In this document: piece by piece, positions 32,939 through 42,828 of the stretch
How the letters are laid out: every line of letters begins with the position of its first letter
Position numbering within the stretch: position 1 is the first letter of the stretch
DNA from: Sphingorhabdus sp.
GTDB lineage: Bacteria > Pseudomonadota > Alphaproteobacteria > Sphingomonadales > Sphingomonadaceae
Assembly (NCBI RefSeq): GCF_023910635.1
Contig: NZ_JAAVVZ010000013.1
Span: 1-64,000 of the forward strand
DNA length: 64,000 bases
Direction: 5' to 3'
Position numbers and translations under genes: made by a program
The notes under the pieces: model-generated
What the model was told of the DNA's origin: nothing
Databases searched by the model: none
The model's input: only the letters and a program-made list of their open reading frames with translations

Positions 32939-35900
32939 TCTGCGGCCAGTAATTGCTCTGCGCCCCCAAGGTCAACCGATACTAGTCGGCTGATGCCTTG
33001 TTCAACCATAGTCACGCCGAACAAACGGTGCATCCGGCTCATCGTCACGGCATTGTGGGTGACGATTAAATAGCGTGTCTCCGTTTCCTGCGTCATGGCG
33101 TCGAGCAAATCGCAAAAACGTTCGATATTGGCGTCGTCCAAAGGCGCGTCAACTTCGTCGAGGACGCAAATCGGCGCGGGGTTCGTCAAGAATAGCCCAA
33201 AGATGAGCGCGACCGCCGTGAGCGCCTGCTCACCGCCCGACAATAAGGTGAGCGACTGCAGTTTCTTGCCCGGTGGTTGCGCGAAAATTTCGAGGCCAGC
33301 CTCCAACGGATCGTCGCTGTCGATCAACGCCAAATGCGCTTGCCCGCCATTGAACAAGGTCGAAAACAGGCGACGGAAGTGGCCGTCTACCGCCTCAAAA
33401 GCCGTCAGCAATCGCGCGCGGCCTTCGCGGTTCAAGCTGCCGATGGAACCGCGCAAGCGGTTGATGGCGAGGGTCAGATCTTCGCTTTCGGCAAGGCCAC
33501 TGCCTTGCTGCATTTCGAGTTCGGCCAGTTCGTCGGCGGCGATCAGGTTGACCGGGCCAATGCGTTCGCGTTCATTTTGTAGGCGGTCGAGGCGGTTTGA
33601 TTCCACGCCCGCTTCGTCCATCGCATCTTCATCAAAGTCCCATTTTTCCGGCAAGACTGGTGGCGGGCATTCGAACCTTTCCCCTGAAATCCGGCCCATT
33701 TCGACGCGGCGCTGTTCCTGATTTTCGGCGCGGGCCTCTGCGCCGGCGCGGGTTTCGCGGGCAATGGATAGCTGCTCGGCTGCTGCTGAATATTCGCTTT
33801 CGAGTGCGCGCAACGTCGTTTCATGCGCCGTTTCGGCGGATTGCAGCCCAGCGAGCTTCTCGGCAAACTGCGCCTTATCTGCCTGCATAGTAGCAATCTC
33901 GCGGGCCAGTATTTCCGGCCTTCCTGCCATGTCTGCTTGCTCAGTAGCAATGTCGGCGCTGCGTTTGTTCATTTCGGCGATCCGGCGTTCGGCTTCGCCT
34001 GCACGTTCCTGCCAACCGCGAATTTCGGCCATCGCCACGGCGCGGCGCTCGCGGCTTTGCGCTAATCTTTGTTCGAGCGCAGACAGGTCCGCCTGATTGC
34101 GCGCCAACAGGTCGCGCGTTGCATCATGTGCCGCCGCGAGGTTTTGGACGCGGTCGGCATGATGCGACCCGTCGGGCAGGGCATGTCGGGCCGTCTCGGC
34201 CGCTGTGCGCTCCGCTTGCGCCTCGGCCACATCTTGCGCGGCGGCGGCCATCCTGTCGCCAAGCGCCGCCTTTGCAGATTTTAGGCGCGCCAAGGCGTCT
34301 TCGGCTTGATCGACTGCGCGTAGGGCTTGCCGCAACTGGCCTTCAGTTACCACACGCGCCGCCGCTGCCGCGCGGACCGCGTCCTGCGCCGCTGCAATCT
34401 TATCGGTCATCTGCAACAGGCTTTGCGCTTGTGCATCGAGCGCGGCTTGCGCAGGCGCGATGAGCATATCCAATTCGGCCAAACGGTTGGCGCGGACCAA
34501 TTGTTCGGCAATCGTCGCGCCATCGCCATCGGTGGCAAAGCCATCCCAGCGGCGCAACCTGCCTGCCAATGTCACCAGACGTTCGCCAGGGGCGAGTGCT
34601 TGGCCATCGTCGGTCTCGACGACGCGCACCATAGACAATCGCGCGGCAAGCTCTGACGGCGCGTCGACAAAATGGATCAGGGCCGTGTCGGCGACCTTGC
34701 CCAGCGCCGCCGCCCCGCCAATCCAGCGGCGTCCGGTTTCGCCGCCAATGCTGGCGTCCGCATCCTCACCCAGTGCAGCGGCCAAAGCATGTTCATAGCC
34801 TGGCTTGACCGAAATGCGGTCAATCGCCTTGTTGCCTTGGCTTTTGGTCAAGGAACGCTGCAGCGCGCTTTGTTCGGTCAACAACGCCGCAAGTTCCGCC
34901 TTGGCACTGGCGATTGCGACTTGGGCAACATCGCGGGCGGAGGTCAGTTCAGCGCGCTGCGCCTCGGCGGTTTCATGCGCATGGCTGTCCGCTTGCAATT
35001 GTGTCTGCAAGGCCTGGACGTCCGCATCCGCTTGGCTTTTGGATGCGGCATATTGCGCCTCATCCCCCAACGCATCGCGTTCGGTCATAATCCGCGCGCA
35101 GACCTGTTCAGCGCGCCCTACACGCGTTGTTGCCGCCGCCAGCGCAGCATCGGCCACGCGCAATTCGGCGTCTGCGCGTGCTTGCTCGGCGGATGCATTG
35201 GCCAATGCTATTTCGCTCTCACGCGCTTGCCGTTCGGCATTTTCCGCCGTGCGCAGCAGGGCAGGGCGCTCCTCCTCTTGCGCTTTAATCTCGTCGGCCA
35301 GCTTGACGCTTTCTGCCTGCAACCGGGCGAGTGCGTCTGCCGCATCATGGGTCAGCTTGCCCTCGCGCGCGCCATCTTCGGCCATACGCGCCGCTTGCGC
35401 CGCCAGGTCGGATTGGCGCTGGATTATGCGTTCATGTTCGCCAGTCAGTTGCACGAGCTTGTTCGACAGTTCGCTGGCCGCATCGCGCGCCGCCATGGCC
35501 ACTGCCCGCGCATCGGCAAGTTGTCGCACCGCCTCCTGTTGCTTTTCGGAAAGGATGCGCTGGGCGACGGCTGCGTCCTCAACGGCTTTAGCGGCTGTGT
35601 TGGCGTCGGCGCGGGCCGTGTCTGCCGCTGCCTTGGCCTCACGCCAGCGGACAAAGATCAAACGCGCCTCTGCCTGCAAAATGTCTTTGGTCAGCGTGCG
35701 ATAACGTTCGGCTTGCTTGGCTTGGCGACGTAATTGGCCTGCGCGGGCGTCCATATCGGCAAGGATGGTCGCCAGCCGCGCCAAATTACTTTCGGCCGCG
35801 CGCAGCTTTTGCTCGGCATCTTTGCGCCGGACATGCAAGCCGGAGATTCCAGCCGCTTCCTCCAGCATCTGCCGGCGCTCCTGCGGTTTGGCCGAGATGA

Positions 35901-36348
35901 TTGCGCCAATGCGGCCTTGGCTTACCAAAGCAGGGGAATGCGCGCCCGTTGCCGCGTCGGCGAAGATAAGCGCAACATCCTTGGCGCGGACGTCGCGGCC
36001 ATTGGACCGATAAGCAGAGCCAGCCCCGCGTTCGATCCGGCGGGTGACTTCCAATTCTTCGTCGCTGTCACTGTCGGCAGTGTCGTCGCTGCGTTCGGCC
36101 AATATCGTGACTTCAGCAAAATCGCGCGGCGGGCGTGACGCGGTTCCGGCGAAGATCACATCTTCCATGCCTGCGCCGCGCATCGATTTGGCGCTGCTTT
36201 CCCCCATCACCCAACGGATGGCCTCCAACAGGTTGGATTTGCCGCAGCCATTGGGCCCGACAATGCCGGTGAGCCCGCTCTCGATCCGCAGTTCAGCGGG
36301 CTCGACAAAGCTTTTGAAGCCGACAAGTTTCAGCTTCTTTATCCGCAA
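32935..36348 (-). CDS. smc: Chromosome segregation protein SMC
   Basis: A 1,137-residue SMC ATPase. It has an N-terminal Walker A (GPNGCGKSNLLEAIRWVMGE), two long Ala/Glu-rich coiled coils, a hinge at about 490-640, and C-terminal signature and Walker B motifs (LTLLSGGEQALTAVAL, ICVLDEVDAPLDD). It compacts and segregates the chromosome with ScpA/ScpB, which are not in the window. The hydrolase gene overlaps its stop. Two DsbA-like genes lie upstream on the same strand with a 52-base gap. Confidence 0.96.
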   Translation of the reverse strand: MRIKKLKLVGFKSFVEPAELRIESGLTGIVGPNGCGKSNLLEAIRWVMGESSAKSMRGAGMEDVIFAGTASRPPRDFAEVTILAERSDDTADSDSDEELEVTRRIERGAGSAYRSNGRDVRAKDVALIFADAATGAHSPALVSQGRIGAIISAKPQERRQMLEEAAGISGLHVRRKDAEQKLRAAESNLARLATILADMDARAGQLRRQAKQAERYRTLTKDILQAEARLIFVRWREAKAAADTARADANTAAKAVEDAAVAQRILSEKQQEAVRQLADARAVAMAARDAASELSNKLVQLTGEHERIIQRQSDLAAQAARMAEDGAREGKLTHDAADALARLQAESVKLADEIKAQEEERPALLRTAENAERQARESEIALANASAEQARADAELRVADAALAAATTRVGRAEQVCARIMTERDALGDEAQYAASKSQADADVQALQTQLQADSHAHETAEAQRAELTSARDVAQVAIASAKAELAALLTEQSALQRSLTKSQGNKAIDRISVKPGYEHALAAALGEDADASIGGETGRRWIGGAAALGKVADTALIHFVDAPSELAARLSMVRVVETDDGQALAPGERLVTLAGRLRRWDGFATDGDGATIAEQLVRANRLAELDMLIAPAQAALDAQAQSLLQMTDKIAAAQDAVRAAAAARVVTEGQLRQALRAVDQAEDALARLKSAKAALGDRMAAAAQDVAEAQAERTAAETARHALPDGSHHADRVQNLAAAHDATRDLLARNQADLSALEQRLAQSRERRAVAMAEIRGWQERAGEAERRIAEMNKRSADIATEQADMAGRPEILAREIATMQADKAQFAEKLAGLQSAETAHETTLRALESEYSAAAEQLSIARETRAGAEARAENQEQRRVEMGRISGERFECPPPVLPEKWDFDEDAMDEAGVESNRLDRLQNERERIGPVNLIAADELAELEMQQGSGLAESEDLTLAINRLRGSIGSLNREGRARLLTAFEAVDGHFRRLFSTLFNGGQAHLALIDSDDPLEAGLEIFAQPPGKKLQSLTLLSGGEQALTAVALIFGLFLTNPAPICVLDEVDAPLDDANIERFCDLLDAMTQETETRYLIVTHNAVTMSRMHRLFGVTMVEQGISRLVSVDLGGAEQLLAAE

Positions 36349-36400
36349 GGGGCGGGCCCCGTTGCGGTTAAAGCTATGCCTTGGTCCCCCCGAGCCATAT

Positions 36401-37138
36401 TCAGCGTGCGCCGGCCTCGACCAGCTTGTTTTTCACCTGCACCCACGAACTGGCATCCAACTTCGCGCCGTTCAGCAGGAAGAATGGCGTGCCAGCGACC
36501 TCGTCTTCCTTCGTGCCGCGCTCGGTTGTTTTGATCAGCGCGTCAATCCCGGCCTTGTCAGTCAAACACGCTTTGGCTTGGTCTTCGCTAATGCCGCGTG
36601 ATTTCACAAATTCGATCAAGCCCATTTTCGTGCCAAGCAAAGTTGAGATTTGTTCGGGCGACATTTTCTGCATCGCTTGCTGGTCCGCCTCGGTCACGCT
36701 GCTGATTTTACTGAGCCATGACGCCTGTTCGGCATAGAGCTGGTCGGTCAGCGGGAAGAATGCCTCCGGGCCGCTGCATTGGGCCAAGAGGAAGCCTGGG
36801 ATGTCTTGAATACCATGGACCAAGAATGGCCGGAATTCCATCGACACAGTGCCGTCATTAACCAGCTTGTGCAATTCCTCGGTCGACTGCACCGAAAATT
36901 GCGCACATCCGGGGCACGTAATCGCGCCATATTCGACCAGCTTCAATTTCGCGTTGGGGTTACCCATTTGATAGCCGCCAAATTCGGTTTTGGTGACAAC
37001 ATCGACCCACGCCTTATCCGCAGGGGCGGCAACCTTGGCCAGCGGTTCGCCTTTTGGTGCGCCAGCCGTATCTGCTCCGCCGCAAGCGGCGAGCGCCATG
37101 GCGGCGGCAGTTGTCAAAATGAATGTCTTGATACGCAT
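36401..37138 (-). CDS. DsbA-family thiol oxidoreductase, lipoprotein
   Basis: A 245-residue thioredoxin-fold protein with the redox motif CPGC (GAITCPGCAQFS) and the cis-Pro loop GTPFFLLNG. The N-terminus is a lipoprotein signal (TTAAAMALAACGG), so it is tethered to a membrane in the periplasm. It likely forms or reshuffles disulfides. A paralogue with CGKC lies directly upstream (37179-37865); the pair form an operon with the DUF721 gene. Confidence 0.87.
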   Translation of the reverse strand: MRIKTFILTTAAAMALAACGGADTAGAPKGEPLAKVAAPADKAWVDVVTKTEFGGYQMGNPNAKLKLVEYGAITCPGCAQFSVQSTEELHKLVNDGTVSMEFRPFLVHGIQDIPGFLLAQCSGPEAFFPLTDQLYAEQASWLSKISSVTEADQQAMQKMSPEQISTLLGTKMGLIEFVKSRGISEDQAKACLTDKAGIDALIKTTERGTKEDEVAGTPFFLLNGAKLDASSWVQVKNKLVEAGAR

Positions 37139-37178
37139 ATGCTATCCTTCTGTCTGGCCTTCTGTCTGGGATCTCGGT

Positions 37179-37865
37179 TTACTTCATGACTGCCTTCAAT
37201 TCAGCAACGTTACGAATGCGGTCCTGCAAAACGCCATTGACCAAAAATGCTGGTGTGCCGCGGACACCAAGCCCGGATCCTGCGTCCGTCATGCCAGTAA
37301 TGATTTTAAGTGCTGTCTTGTCGGCCAAGCAGGTTTTTGCCTGCTTTGGCGTGATTCCGCGTTTTTGCATGATGGGGCCAAGGCCGATTTCGTCAAAGGT
37401 GCCGACCATGAACCCGGTATAATCTTCGGATTTCAATTTTTCGCGTGTGGCGGCGCTAATGTTCTTGGTATTGCCAGACCAGATGGCTTGAGTCGCGAGC
37501 AGATGCCTATGATTACCGAAGAATTTTCCCTTACCGCCGCAACGCGCCAACATGGCAGCCGTCAGATCGAAGGGATTGAGCACCATGTTGCGAATTTCGA
37601 GACTGGCCTTTCCGGATGCCACAAATTGCGTTTTGAACGCAGGCACTTCCTTTATTTCAAAATCCGCACATTTGCCGCATGTGTAGCTCATATACTCGAC
37701 CACTTTGTTTGGCGCAGCGGGGTTGCCGAGGATATGTGCGCCTTTGTCCGTGACCGTCACGGTCGAAAGCCATTTGCTTGGTGCAGGCGCGGCAACGAGC
37801 GCGGTCGAGAGCGCCATTACGCCCACCAAAACTGCGCCCAGATATTTTTTTTTCATATACGACAT
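37179..37865 (-). CDS. DsbA-family thiol oxidoreductase, exported
   Basis: A 228-residue DsbA-like protein with a signal peptide (KKYLGAVLVGVMALSTALVA), the active site CGKC (SYTCGKCADFE) and the cis-Pro loop GTPAFLVNG. It is a paralogue of the next gene, with a different active-site dipeptide and therefore probably a different redox potential. AAGGACC lies upstream of ATG 37865; Met4 (37856) is another possible start. Confidence 0.87.
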   Translation of the reverse strand: MSYMKKKYLGAVLVGVMALSTALVAAPAPSKWLSTVTVTDKGAHILGNPAAPNKVVEYMSYTCGKCADFEIKEVPAFKTQFVASGKASLEIRNMVLNPFDLTAAMLARCGGKGKFFGNHRHLLATQAIWSGNTKNISAATREKLKSEDYTGFMVGTFDEIGLGPIMQKRGITPKQAKTCLADKTALKIITGMTDAGSGLGVRGTPAFLVNGVLQDRIRNVAELKAVMK

Positions 37866-37909
37866 AAAGATGGTCCTTATACTTCTGGTTTTACGTTGAA
37901 ATTTTAGGA

Positions 37910-38473
37910 TTACGCGCCGCCTTTGGCAAGGCTTTTTGCGAGGCTTTCGAGGACGGCAAAAAGCTCTGGATCGCCAATTTCACGCAAGGATTCGCCCAAT
38001 TCCATCGGCACAGGTTTCAGCATGGGCGCGGCGGTGGGTTGGCGGACATTTGGCTTGGCGACGGGCCCCTGGCGGACTTTGACCCGCGCCACGGCCCCAT
38101 AACCAAAAAAGCGGTTCACGCGTTCGATGATTTCGGGAAGCACATGCTGGATCATAGTGGCATGCGCGCCCTCCACCGTGAGTTCAAGTGTGCCGTCGGA
38201 TTTCTTGCCAATGGGAAAGCGGATAGCCTCCGGCGCGGACACAGCGGCATAGCGCGCGCCGACGATTTCGTCCCAACGGCTTACGACGGAGCTTTGCACG
38301 AAGCCGAATTTCCGAAACGCGGCACGGCCGATATCGGGCATCAGCGACGAAACAGACTTCGCCTCGCCACCGCGCGGGCGCTGAAATGTTTTGGGCGTCA
38401 GCGCCTTTTTGGTGCCTTTTGGCGGTGGTGGTGACTTGCCTTTATCCATCCCGTCATTCATGCCATTTTTCAT
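37910..38473 (-). CDS. DUF721 (DciA-like) protein
   Basis: About 187 residues with a DUF721 domain (RKFGFVQSSVVSRWDEIVGA, FPIGKKSDGTLELTVEGAHA, INRV-type motif as IIERVNRFFGYGAVARVKV). DUF721/DciA proteins load the DnaB helicase in bacteria lacking DnaC-like loaders (family knowledge). The N-terminus is poorly conserved; ATG 38473 is chosen after GGACGGCTGGC, while 38449 (MDKGKSPPP) is also possible. The start lies head-to-head with mutY, with a few bases of overlap. Confidence 0.75.
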   Translation of the reverse strand: MKNGMNDGMDKGKSPPPPKGTKKALTPKTFQRPRGGEAKSVSSLMPDIGRAAFRKFGFVQSSVVSRWDEIVGARYAAVSAPEAIRFPIGKKSDGTLELTVEGAHATMIQHVLPEIIERVNRFFGYGAVARVKVRQGPVAKPNVRQPTAAPMLKPVPMELGESLREIGDPELFAVLESLAKSLAKGGA

Positions 38474-39548
38474 GCCAGCCGTCCAACACGCCATCCATAA
38501 ATCTGGGGATATCGCGCAGGCCTTGCACACGCATTACAACGCGCATGCACGGACCCTGCCTTGGCGCTCGCCGCCGGGTCGGGGCTTTGCCAACCCTTAT
38601 CATGTGTGGCTGTCGGAAATCATGTTGCAGCAGACAACGGTCGCAGCGGTGGGTGCCTATTTCCAAAAATTCACGCAAACATGGCCGGATTTTGCGGCTT
38701 TGGCGGCGGCGGATGATGCCGATGTTATGGCGGCATGGGCTGGCCTTGGCTATTATGCCCGCGCGCGCAATGTGTTGAAATGCGCGCGGGTGGTTGTGGC
38801 GGAATATGAAGGTCGTTTGCCGCAGACCGAGGCGGCGTTGCTGAAACTGCCCGGCATTGGTCCCTATACCGCCGCCGCGATCGCCGCGATTGCGTTCGGG
38901 CAACGGGCGGTGGTGGTGGATGCCAATGTCGAGCGCGTGGTATCGCGGCTATTTGCGATCTCTGCGCCCCTACCGCAGTCAAAGCCCCTGATTCGTGCGG
39001 CGATGGACAGCATCACGCCCGACACCCAATCTGGAGACTTTGCGCAGGCTATGATGGATTTGGGGGCGGGCATATGTTCGGTGCGCGCGCCGTCTTGTCC
39101 AGCTTGCCCCCTTGCCTTTGCCTGCGATGCCATGCGTTCGGGCAATCCGGAAGCTTACCCTGCCAAAACGCCCAAGGCCGCCAAGCCGCAACGGACGGGG
39201 AATGCATATTGGATCGAGCGGGACGGACAACTCTGGTTGGTGCGCCGTGCGGACAAGGGCCTTTTGGCAGGGATGCGCGCCTTACCCGATGATCAATGGA
39301 CCGCACGATTGGATGGCCATGCGACGCCCCCTGTGCGTGCCAATTGGCACAAATTGCCCGTGCAGGTGTCGCATGTTTTTACCCATTTTTCGCTTCTTCT
39401 CGACATTGCCGTTACGGCATGGCCCGCGGGCGCTGACGACCCCGGCGACGGCATATGGTGGCCATTAAAATCGCTCGACAAGGCCGGTCTGCCAACCCTA
39501 TTCAGAAAAGCAATAGAGGCGGTTTTGAACGCAGGGGAGAGAGTATGA
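38460..39548 (+). CDS. mutY: A/G-specific adenine glycosylase
   Basis: An approximately 362-residue MutY. It has the helix-hairpin-helix LPGIGPYTAAAIAAIAFG followed by the catalytic Asp region VVVDANVERVVSR, the 4Fe-4S cluster loop CSVRAPSCPACPLAFAC (C-x6-C-x2-C-x5-C), and a C-terminal NUDIX-like domain that reads 8-oxoguanine. It removes A mispaired with 8-oxoG. The start is uncertain (38460, 38472 or further up); no clear ribosome-binding site. The stop overlaps the start of the next gene (ATGA). Confidence 0.93.
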   Translation: MPFFMPAVQHAIHKSGDIAQALHTHYNAHARTLPWRSPPGRGFANPYHVWLSEIMLQQTTVAAVGAYFQKFTQTWPDFAALAAADDADVMAAWAGLGYYARARNVLKCARVVVAEYEGRLPQTEAALLKLPGIGPYTAAAIAAIAFGQRAVVVDANVERVVSRLFAISAPLPQSKPLIRAAMDSITPDTQSGDFAQAMMDLGAGICSVRAPSCPACPLAFACDAMRSGNPEAYPAKTPKAAKPQRTGNAYWIERDGQLWLVRRADKGLLAGMRALPDDQWTARLDGHATPPVRANWHKLPVQVSHVFTHFSLLLDIAVTAWPAGADDPGDGIWWPLKSLDKAGLPTLFRKAIEAVLNAGERV

Positions 39549-40846
39549 ATATGCAGGATAGTGGTCAGGCCATGATTGGCCGACGCGGGTTTTTGTCGTG
39601 GGGCGGCCAATTGGCAGCGGCGGGTGCGATAAGCGCATTTGCGCCTGCGCGGGGCTGGGCACAGGCGGCAGATTTATATCCGACCATCCGGACGCAGTTT
39701 GAAAACTATGTCTCTTCGGGCAAGCTGCCCGGTGTGCTTGCCACCATTGGTCGTGCAGCCGGGATGCCTGATGTCGTCGCCATTGGCACGCAAGGGCTGG
39801 GTGAAACGACGCCGGTGAATATCGACACGCTGTGGCGTATTTATTCGATGACAAAGCCTGTCACTGGCATTGCCGCGATGATCCTTGTCGGCGAAGGCAA
39901 GATGAAGCTGGATCAGCCGATTGCCGATTTCCTGCCAGAATTTGCCAATATGACCGTGCTGACCGACCCGGACAAAAGCCTGGATGCGGTGCCAGCCAAG
40001 ACGCAGATTACCGTGCGCCATTTGCTGACCCATACCGCTGGCTTGGGCTACTCGATTGTCAGCAAGGGACCATTGCTTCAGGCCTATCTGGACAATGGTA
40101 TCACGCCGGGCATCATCAGCCGCTTTCCCATTCCGGGCCAGTCAAAAAGCGCGCCGACCCCTGATCTCAAGACATTTGCCGAACGTCTGGCAAAGCAGCC
40201 TTTGATTGCCGAGCCGGGCACGAAATGGAGCTATTCGATCTCGCTCGATTTGCTTGGCCGCGTGATAGAAGTCGCGAGTGGCATGGATTTTGAGGCGTTT
40301 TTGAAAACGCGCATTTTTGAACCGCTGAAAATGACCAGCAGCTATTTCCAAGTGCCCAAGTCGGAAACCAAGCGCTTCGTGTCCAATTACGCGCCTGTTA
40401 ATGGCGTGTTGTTCCCCATCGACCCCGCATCGACGAGCATTTACCTCGACAAGCCAGCCTTTGCCTTTGGTGGCGCTGGCATGGTGACGTCCGCGCGCGA
40501 TTATGACCGTTTCCTCAACATGCTCGCTAATTATGGTGAATTGGATGGCGTCCGCGTGATGTCAACGGCGACTGCCAAGCTAGCCATGTCCGATCTACTG
40601 CCATCGGCTGTTTCAACCGACGGCACCTATGCCGACGGCGCTGGCTTTGGCGCGGGTGGCCGGGTTGGCAAGGGCGTGAATGCAGGCGTGTTCGGCTGGG
40701 GCGGCGCGGCTGGAACGGTGGCTTTTGTCGATCCAAGACGCAAATTGCGCGCCGTCTGCATGGCACAATATATGCCAAGCAGCGCCTATCCGTTCCATCA
40801 AGACTTCGCCAAATGGGTCCTGAAGGACCTGAGTTTGCCAGCCTGA
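39545..40846 (+). CDS. Serine hydrolase of the beta-lactamase/esterase family
   Basis: A 433-residue class C beta-lactamase-fold hydrolase. A twin-arginine signal is present (GRRGFLSWGGQLAAAGAI), so it is exported folded. The S-x-x-K catalytic motif is YSMTKPVTG, the second motif is WSYSISLDLL, and the third region is GWGGAAGTVAFVD. Such proteins are usually esterases or peptidases, not drug-resistance enzymes. GGGGAGAGAGT precedes ATG 39545, which overlaps the mutY stop; the upstream extension (39455) is a shadow of mutY. Confidence 0.87.
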   Translation: MNMQDSGQAMIGRRGFLSWGGQLAAAGAISAFAPARGWAQAADLYPTIRTQFENYVSSGKLPGVLATIGRAAGMPDVVAIGTQGLGETTPVNIDTLWRIYSMTKPVTGIAAMILVGEGKMKLDQPIADFLPEFANMTVLTDPDKSLDAVPAKTQITVRHLLTHTAGLGYSIVSKGPLLQAYLDNGITPGIISRFPIPGQSKSAPTPDLKTFAERLAKQPLIAEPGTKWSYSISLDLLGRVIEVASGMDFEAFLKTRIFEPLKMTSSYFQVPKSETKRFVSNYAPVNGVLFPIDPASTSIYLDKPAFAFGGAGMVTSARDYDRFLNMLANYGELDGVRVMSTATAKLAMSDLLPSAVSTDGTYADGAGFGAGGRVGKGVNAGVFGWGGAAGTVAFVDPRRKLRAVCMAQYMPSSAYPFHQDFAKWVLKDLSLPA

Positions 40847-40850
40847 TCCG

Positions 40851-41732
40851 GTGCCTGATCCGATGATGGCTCCGGGTTTTACGGGCTCCCCGCTCGACCG
40901 CGCGGACCGCGTGCGCAATGATGCAGAGGCTTATGGCCTGTTGCTGGGGGACTGGCGCGCGCGGGTGTTGGGGCTTGACGGGCTTGACCCGCGGGTCAGC
41001 GACGCAGGCGGATTGCACTGGCATTCCTTGGCCGAACTAGACGGTTCGGAAGAGCTGATCCTGCTTGGCCTTTCCGATGGGAAGCCGCATTTTGTGGCGT
41101 TGGTTGATGCTACGGGCGATGCGTTTCGTTCGCCTGCTATCTGGCGCGCCTTGTCGATGTTACCCGCCGAGGACGCCGCGATTTATGGCACGGCGCGCAG
41201 CCTGATCGAATGGCATAATGGCCATCGTTTCTGCGGACGCTGCGGCGCGGCGACGGCGCTGTTCCGCGCAGGCTGGGGCCGCAAATGCGGTAATTGCCAA
41301 AAGGAACATTTTCCGCGCACTGACCCTGTGGTCATCATGCTCGCCGAATTTGAAGGCAAGGCACTGGTCGGACGGCAATCGCGCTTCCCGCCGGGCAATT
41401 ATTCGGCGCTAGCGGGCTTTTTGGAACCCGGCGAATGCATTGAAGAGGCCGTCCGCCGCGAAATCCATGAAGAGGCCGGCGTCACCTGCGGCGCGGTGCG
41501 TTATGTCACCAGCCAGCCCTGGCCCTTTGGCGGATCGCAATTGATGATTGCGTGCACCGCCGATGCGTTGGGCGATGCACTCACGCTCGATACGACCGAG
41601 ATTGAAGATGCGATGTGGGTGACGAAGGATGAGGCCATCGCTGCTCTAAAGGGTGATACCGACCGCCGCTTCAACGCGCCGCCACCCTTTGCCATCGCCC
41701 ATAGCCTGTTGCGCCATTGGGTATCGCGATAA
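40851..41732 (+). CDS. nudC: NAD(+) diphosphatase (NADH pyrophosphatase)
   Basis: A 293-residue NudC-type hydrolase. A four-cysteine zinc ribbon (CGRCGAATALFRAGWGRKCG, then NCQ) precedes the Nudix box GFLEPGECIEEAVRREIHEE-AGV and the NADH-family SQPWPFGGSQLM motif. It cleaves NAD(H) and may remove NAD caps from RNA. GTG 40851 is the first start after the hydrolase gene; ATG 40863 or 40866 would also fit. TAATG overlaps the next start. Confidence 0.92.
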   Translation: MPDPMMAPGFTGSPLDRADRVRNDAEAYGLLLGDWRARVLGLDGLDPRVSDAGGLHWHSLAELDGSEELILLGLSDGKPHFVALVDATGDAFRSPAIWRALSMLPAEDAAIYGTARSLIEWHNGHRFCGRCGAATALFRAGWGRKCGNCQKEHFPRTDPVVIMLAEFEGKALVGRQSRFPPGNYSALAGFLEPGECIEEAVRREIHEEAGVTCGAVRYVTSQPWPFGGSQLMIACTADALGDALTLDTTEIEDAMWVTKDEAIAALKGDTDRRFNAPPPFAIAHSLLRHWVSR

Positions 41733-42403
41733 TGGCTGAGGCCGTGCCGTTGCGCATCGACATCGTCTCCGACGTGGTATGCCCATGGTGCATCATTGGC
41801 CTGAAGCAAGTGGAGCAGGCGCTCGCGTTGGTTGGCCAAGACATTGCCGCCGAAACTTACTGGCATCCGTTCGAACTCAACCCGAACATGCCGCCCGAAG
41901 GCGAGGATACCGCAGAGCATATCGCGCGCAAATATGGCAGCACGCCCGAACAAAGCCGCTCCAACCGGAATAGGCTGTCGGACATTGGCAATAATGTTGG
42001 CTTTGCGTTTAATTATGGCGATGGCATGCGCATTTATAACACGTTCAACGCGCATAAATTGCTGACCATATTTGGCAGCGAACGCGGCTGGCGCGCGCAG
42101 ACCGCGTTGAAAATGGCTTTGTTCACTGCCTATTTTCAGGACCGCCGCGATGTCAGCGACACCGACGTCTTGTGCGACATTGCCGAGGCGCAAGGCATGG
42201 ACCGCGCCGTCGCCTTGGCATGGATCAACGATGCCGCGCTCACCACCAGCGTGCGGGCAGAAATGGCGCATTGGACCGACCAAAATATCACCGGCGTTCC
42301 TGCAATCATCTTCGACCAAAAATATATGGTCCCCGGCGCCCAAAGCGCCGAGACCTTCGCCGATGTGATTAAGAAATTGTTGACGAAGCGCGAAGCCGCC
42401 TAA
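41732..42403 (+). CDS. FrnE-like DsbA-family oxidoreductase
   Basis: A cytoplasmic 223-residue DsbA-fold protein with the motif VVCPWCIIGLKQVE (CPWC) and a GVPAIIFDQKYMVPGAQ cis-Pro region. It belongs to the FrnE/polyketide-type group related to 2-hydroxychromene-2-carboxylate isomerase. There is no signal peptide. ATG 41732 shares its A with the nudC stop. Its stop overlaps the convergent DUF1489 gene. Confidence 0.88.
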   Translation: MAEAVPLRIDIVSDVVCPWCIIGLKQVEQALALVGQDIAAETYWHPFELNPNMPPEGEDTAEHIARKYGSTPEQSRSNRNRLSDIGNNVGFAFNYGDGMRIYNTFNAHKLLTIFGSERGWRAQTALKMALFTAYFQDRRDVSDTDVLCDIAEAQGMDRAVALAWINDAALTTSVRAEMAHWTDQNITGVPAIIFDQKYMVPGAQSAETFADVIKKLLTKREAA

Positions 42404-42804
42404 ACCAACCCCATTTTCATCAGTTCATTCAGCATCTTCGGTGACATTTCGTCGCGGCCGTCGGTTTCTACCGAATCCAGATCAGGCGGGGCGTTGGCTT
42501 CTTCGAGATAGCGCCAGCCCTGATGCGCGCGCTTGGGTGTGGAGCGGACGGTGATGAGTTGGGGTACAATGCGGATCCAATGCCGGCCAGCGCCATTTTC
42601 CATAAAGCCGATAATCGGGCTTCTGCCGATAATCGTATGCGTGTGAATCCAATAGAGCGAACCGCCCGCCATTTCTGCGACGCGCTTGGGCAAGTAACGC
42701 GTGGTTAAGCGGACTTCGCCGTCTTGGGCATAAGCGGCAAGGCGTTCCCGCAGATGCTGCGGACTTTGCGCGCCAAAGGCGATTTTGGTCATGTTCAATG
42801 GCAT
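42400..42804 (-). CDS. DUF1489 family protein
   Basis: A 134-residue protein matching DUF1489, a family almost limited to alphaproteobacteria (TTRYLPKRVAEMAGGSLYWI, IGRSPIIGFMENG). Function unknown; no catalytic residues are evident. It is in the same direction as mgtE, 24 bases downstream of it. Confidence 0.8.
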   Translation of the reverse strand: MPLNMTKIAFGAQSPQHLRERLAAYAQDGEVRLTTRYLPKRVAEMAGGSLYWIHTHTIIGRSPIIGFMENGAGRHWIRIVPQLITVRSTPKRAHQGWRYLEEANAPPDLDSVETDGRDEMSPKMLNELMKMGLV

Positions 42805-42828
42805 AAGGATTATGTGCGAACTGCGCGG

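Noticed and set aside
34672-35733. Long open frames on the plus strand opposite smc.
   Set aside because: They are antisense shadows of a GC-rich coiled-coil gene with no start signals or recognisable domain.
41501-42343. A 280-codon minus-strand frame opposite the nudC end and the FrnE-like gene.
   Set aside because: It runs antisense to well-supported genes and has no homology I can recognise.
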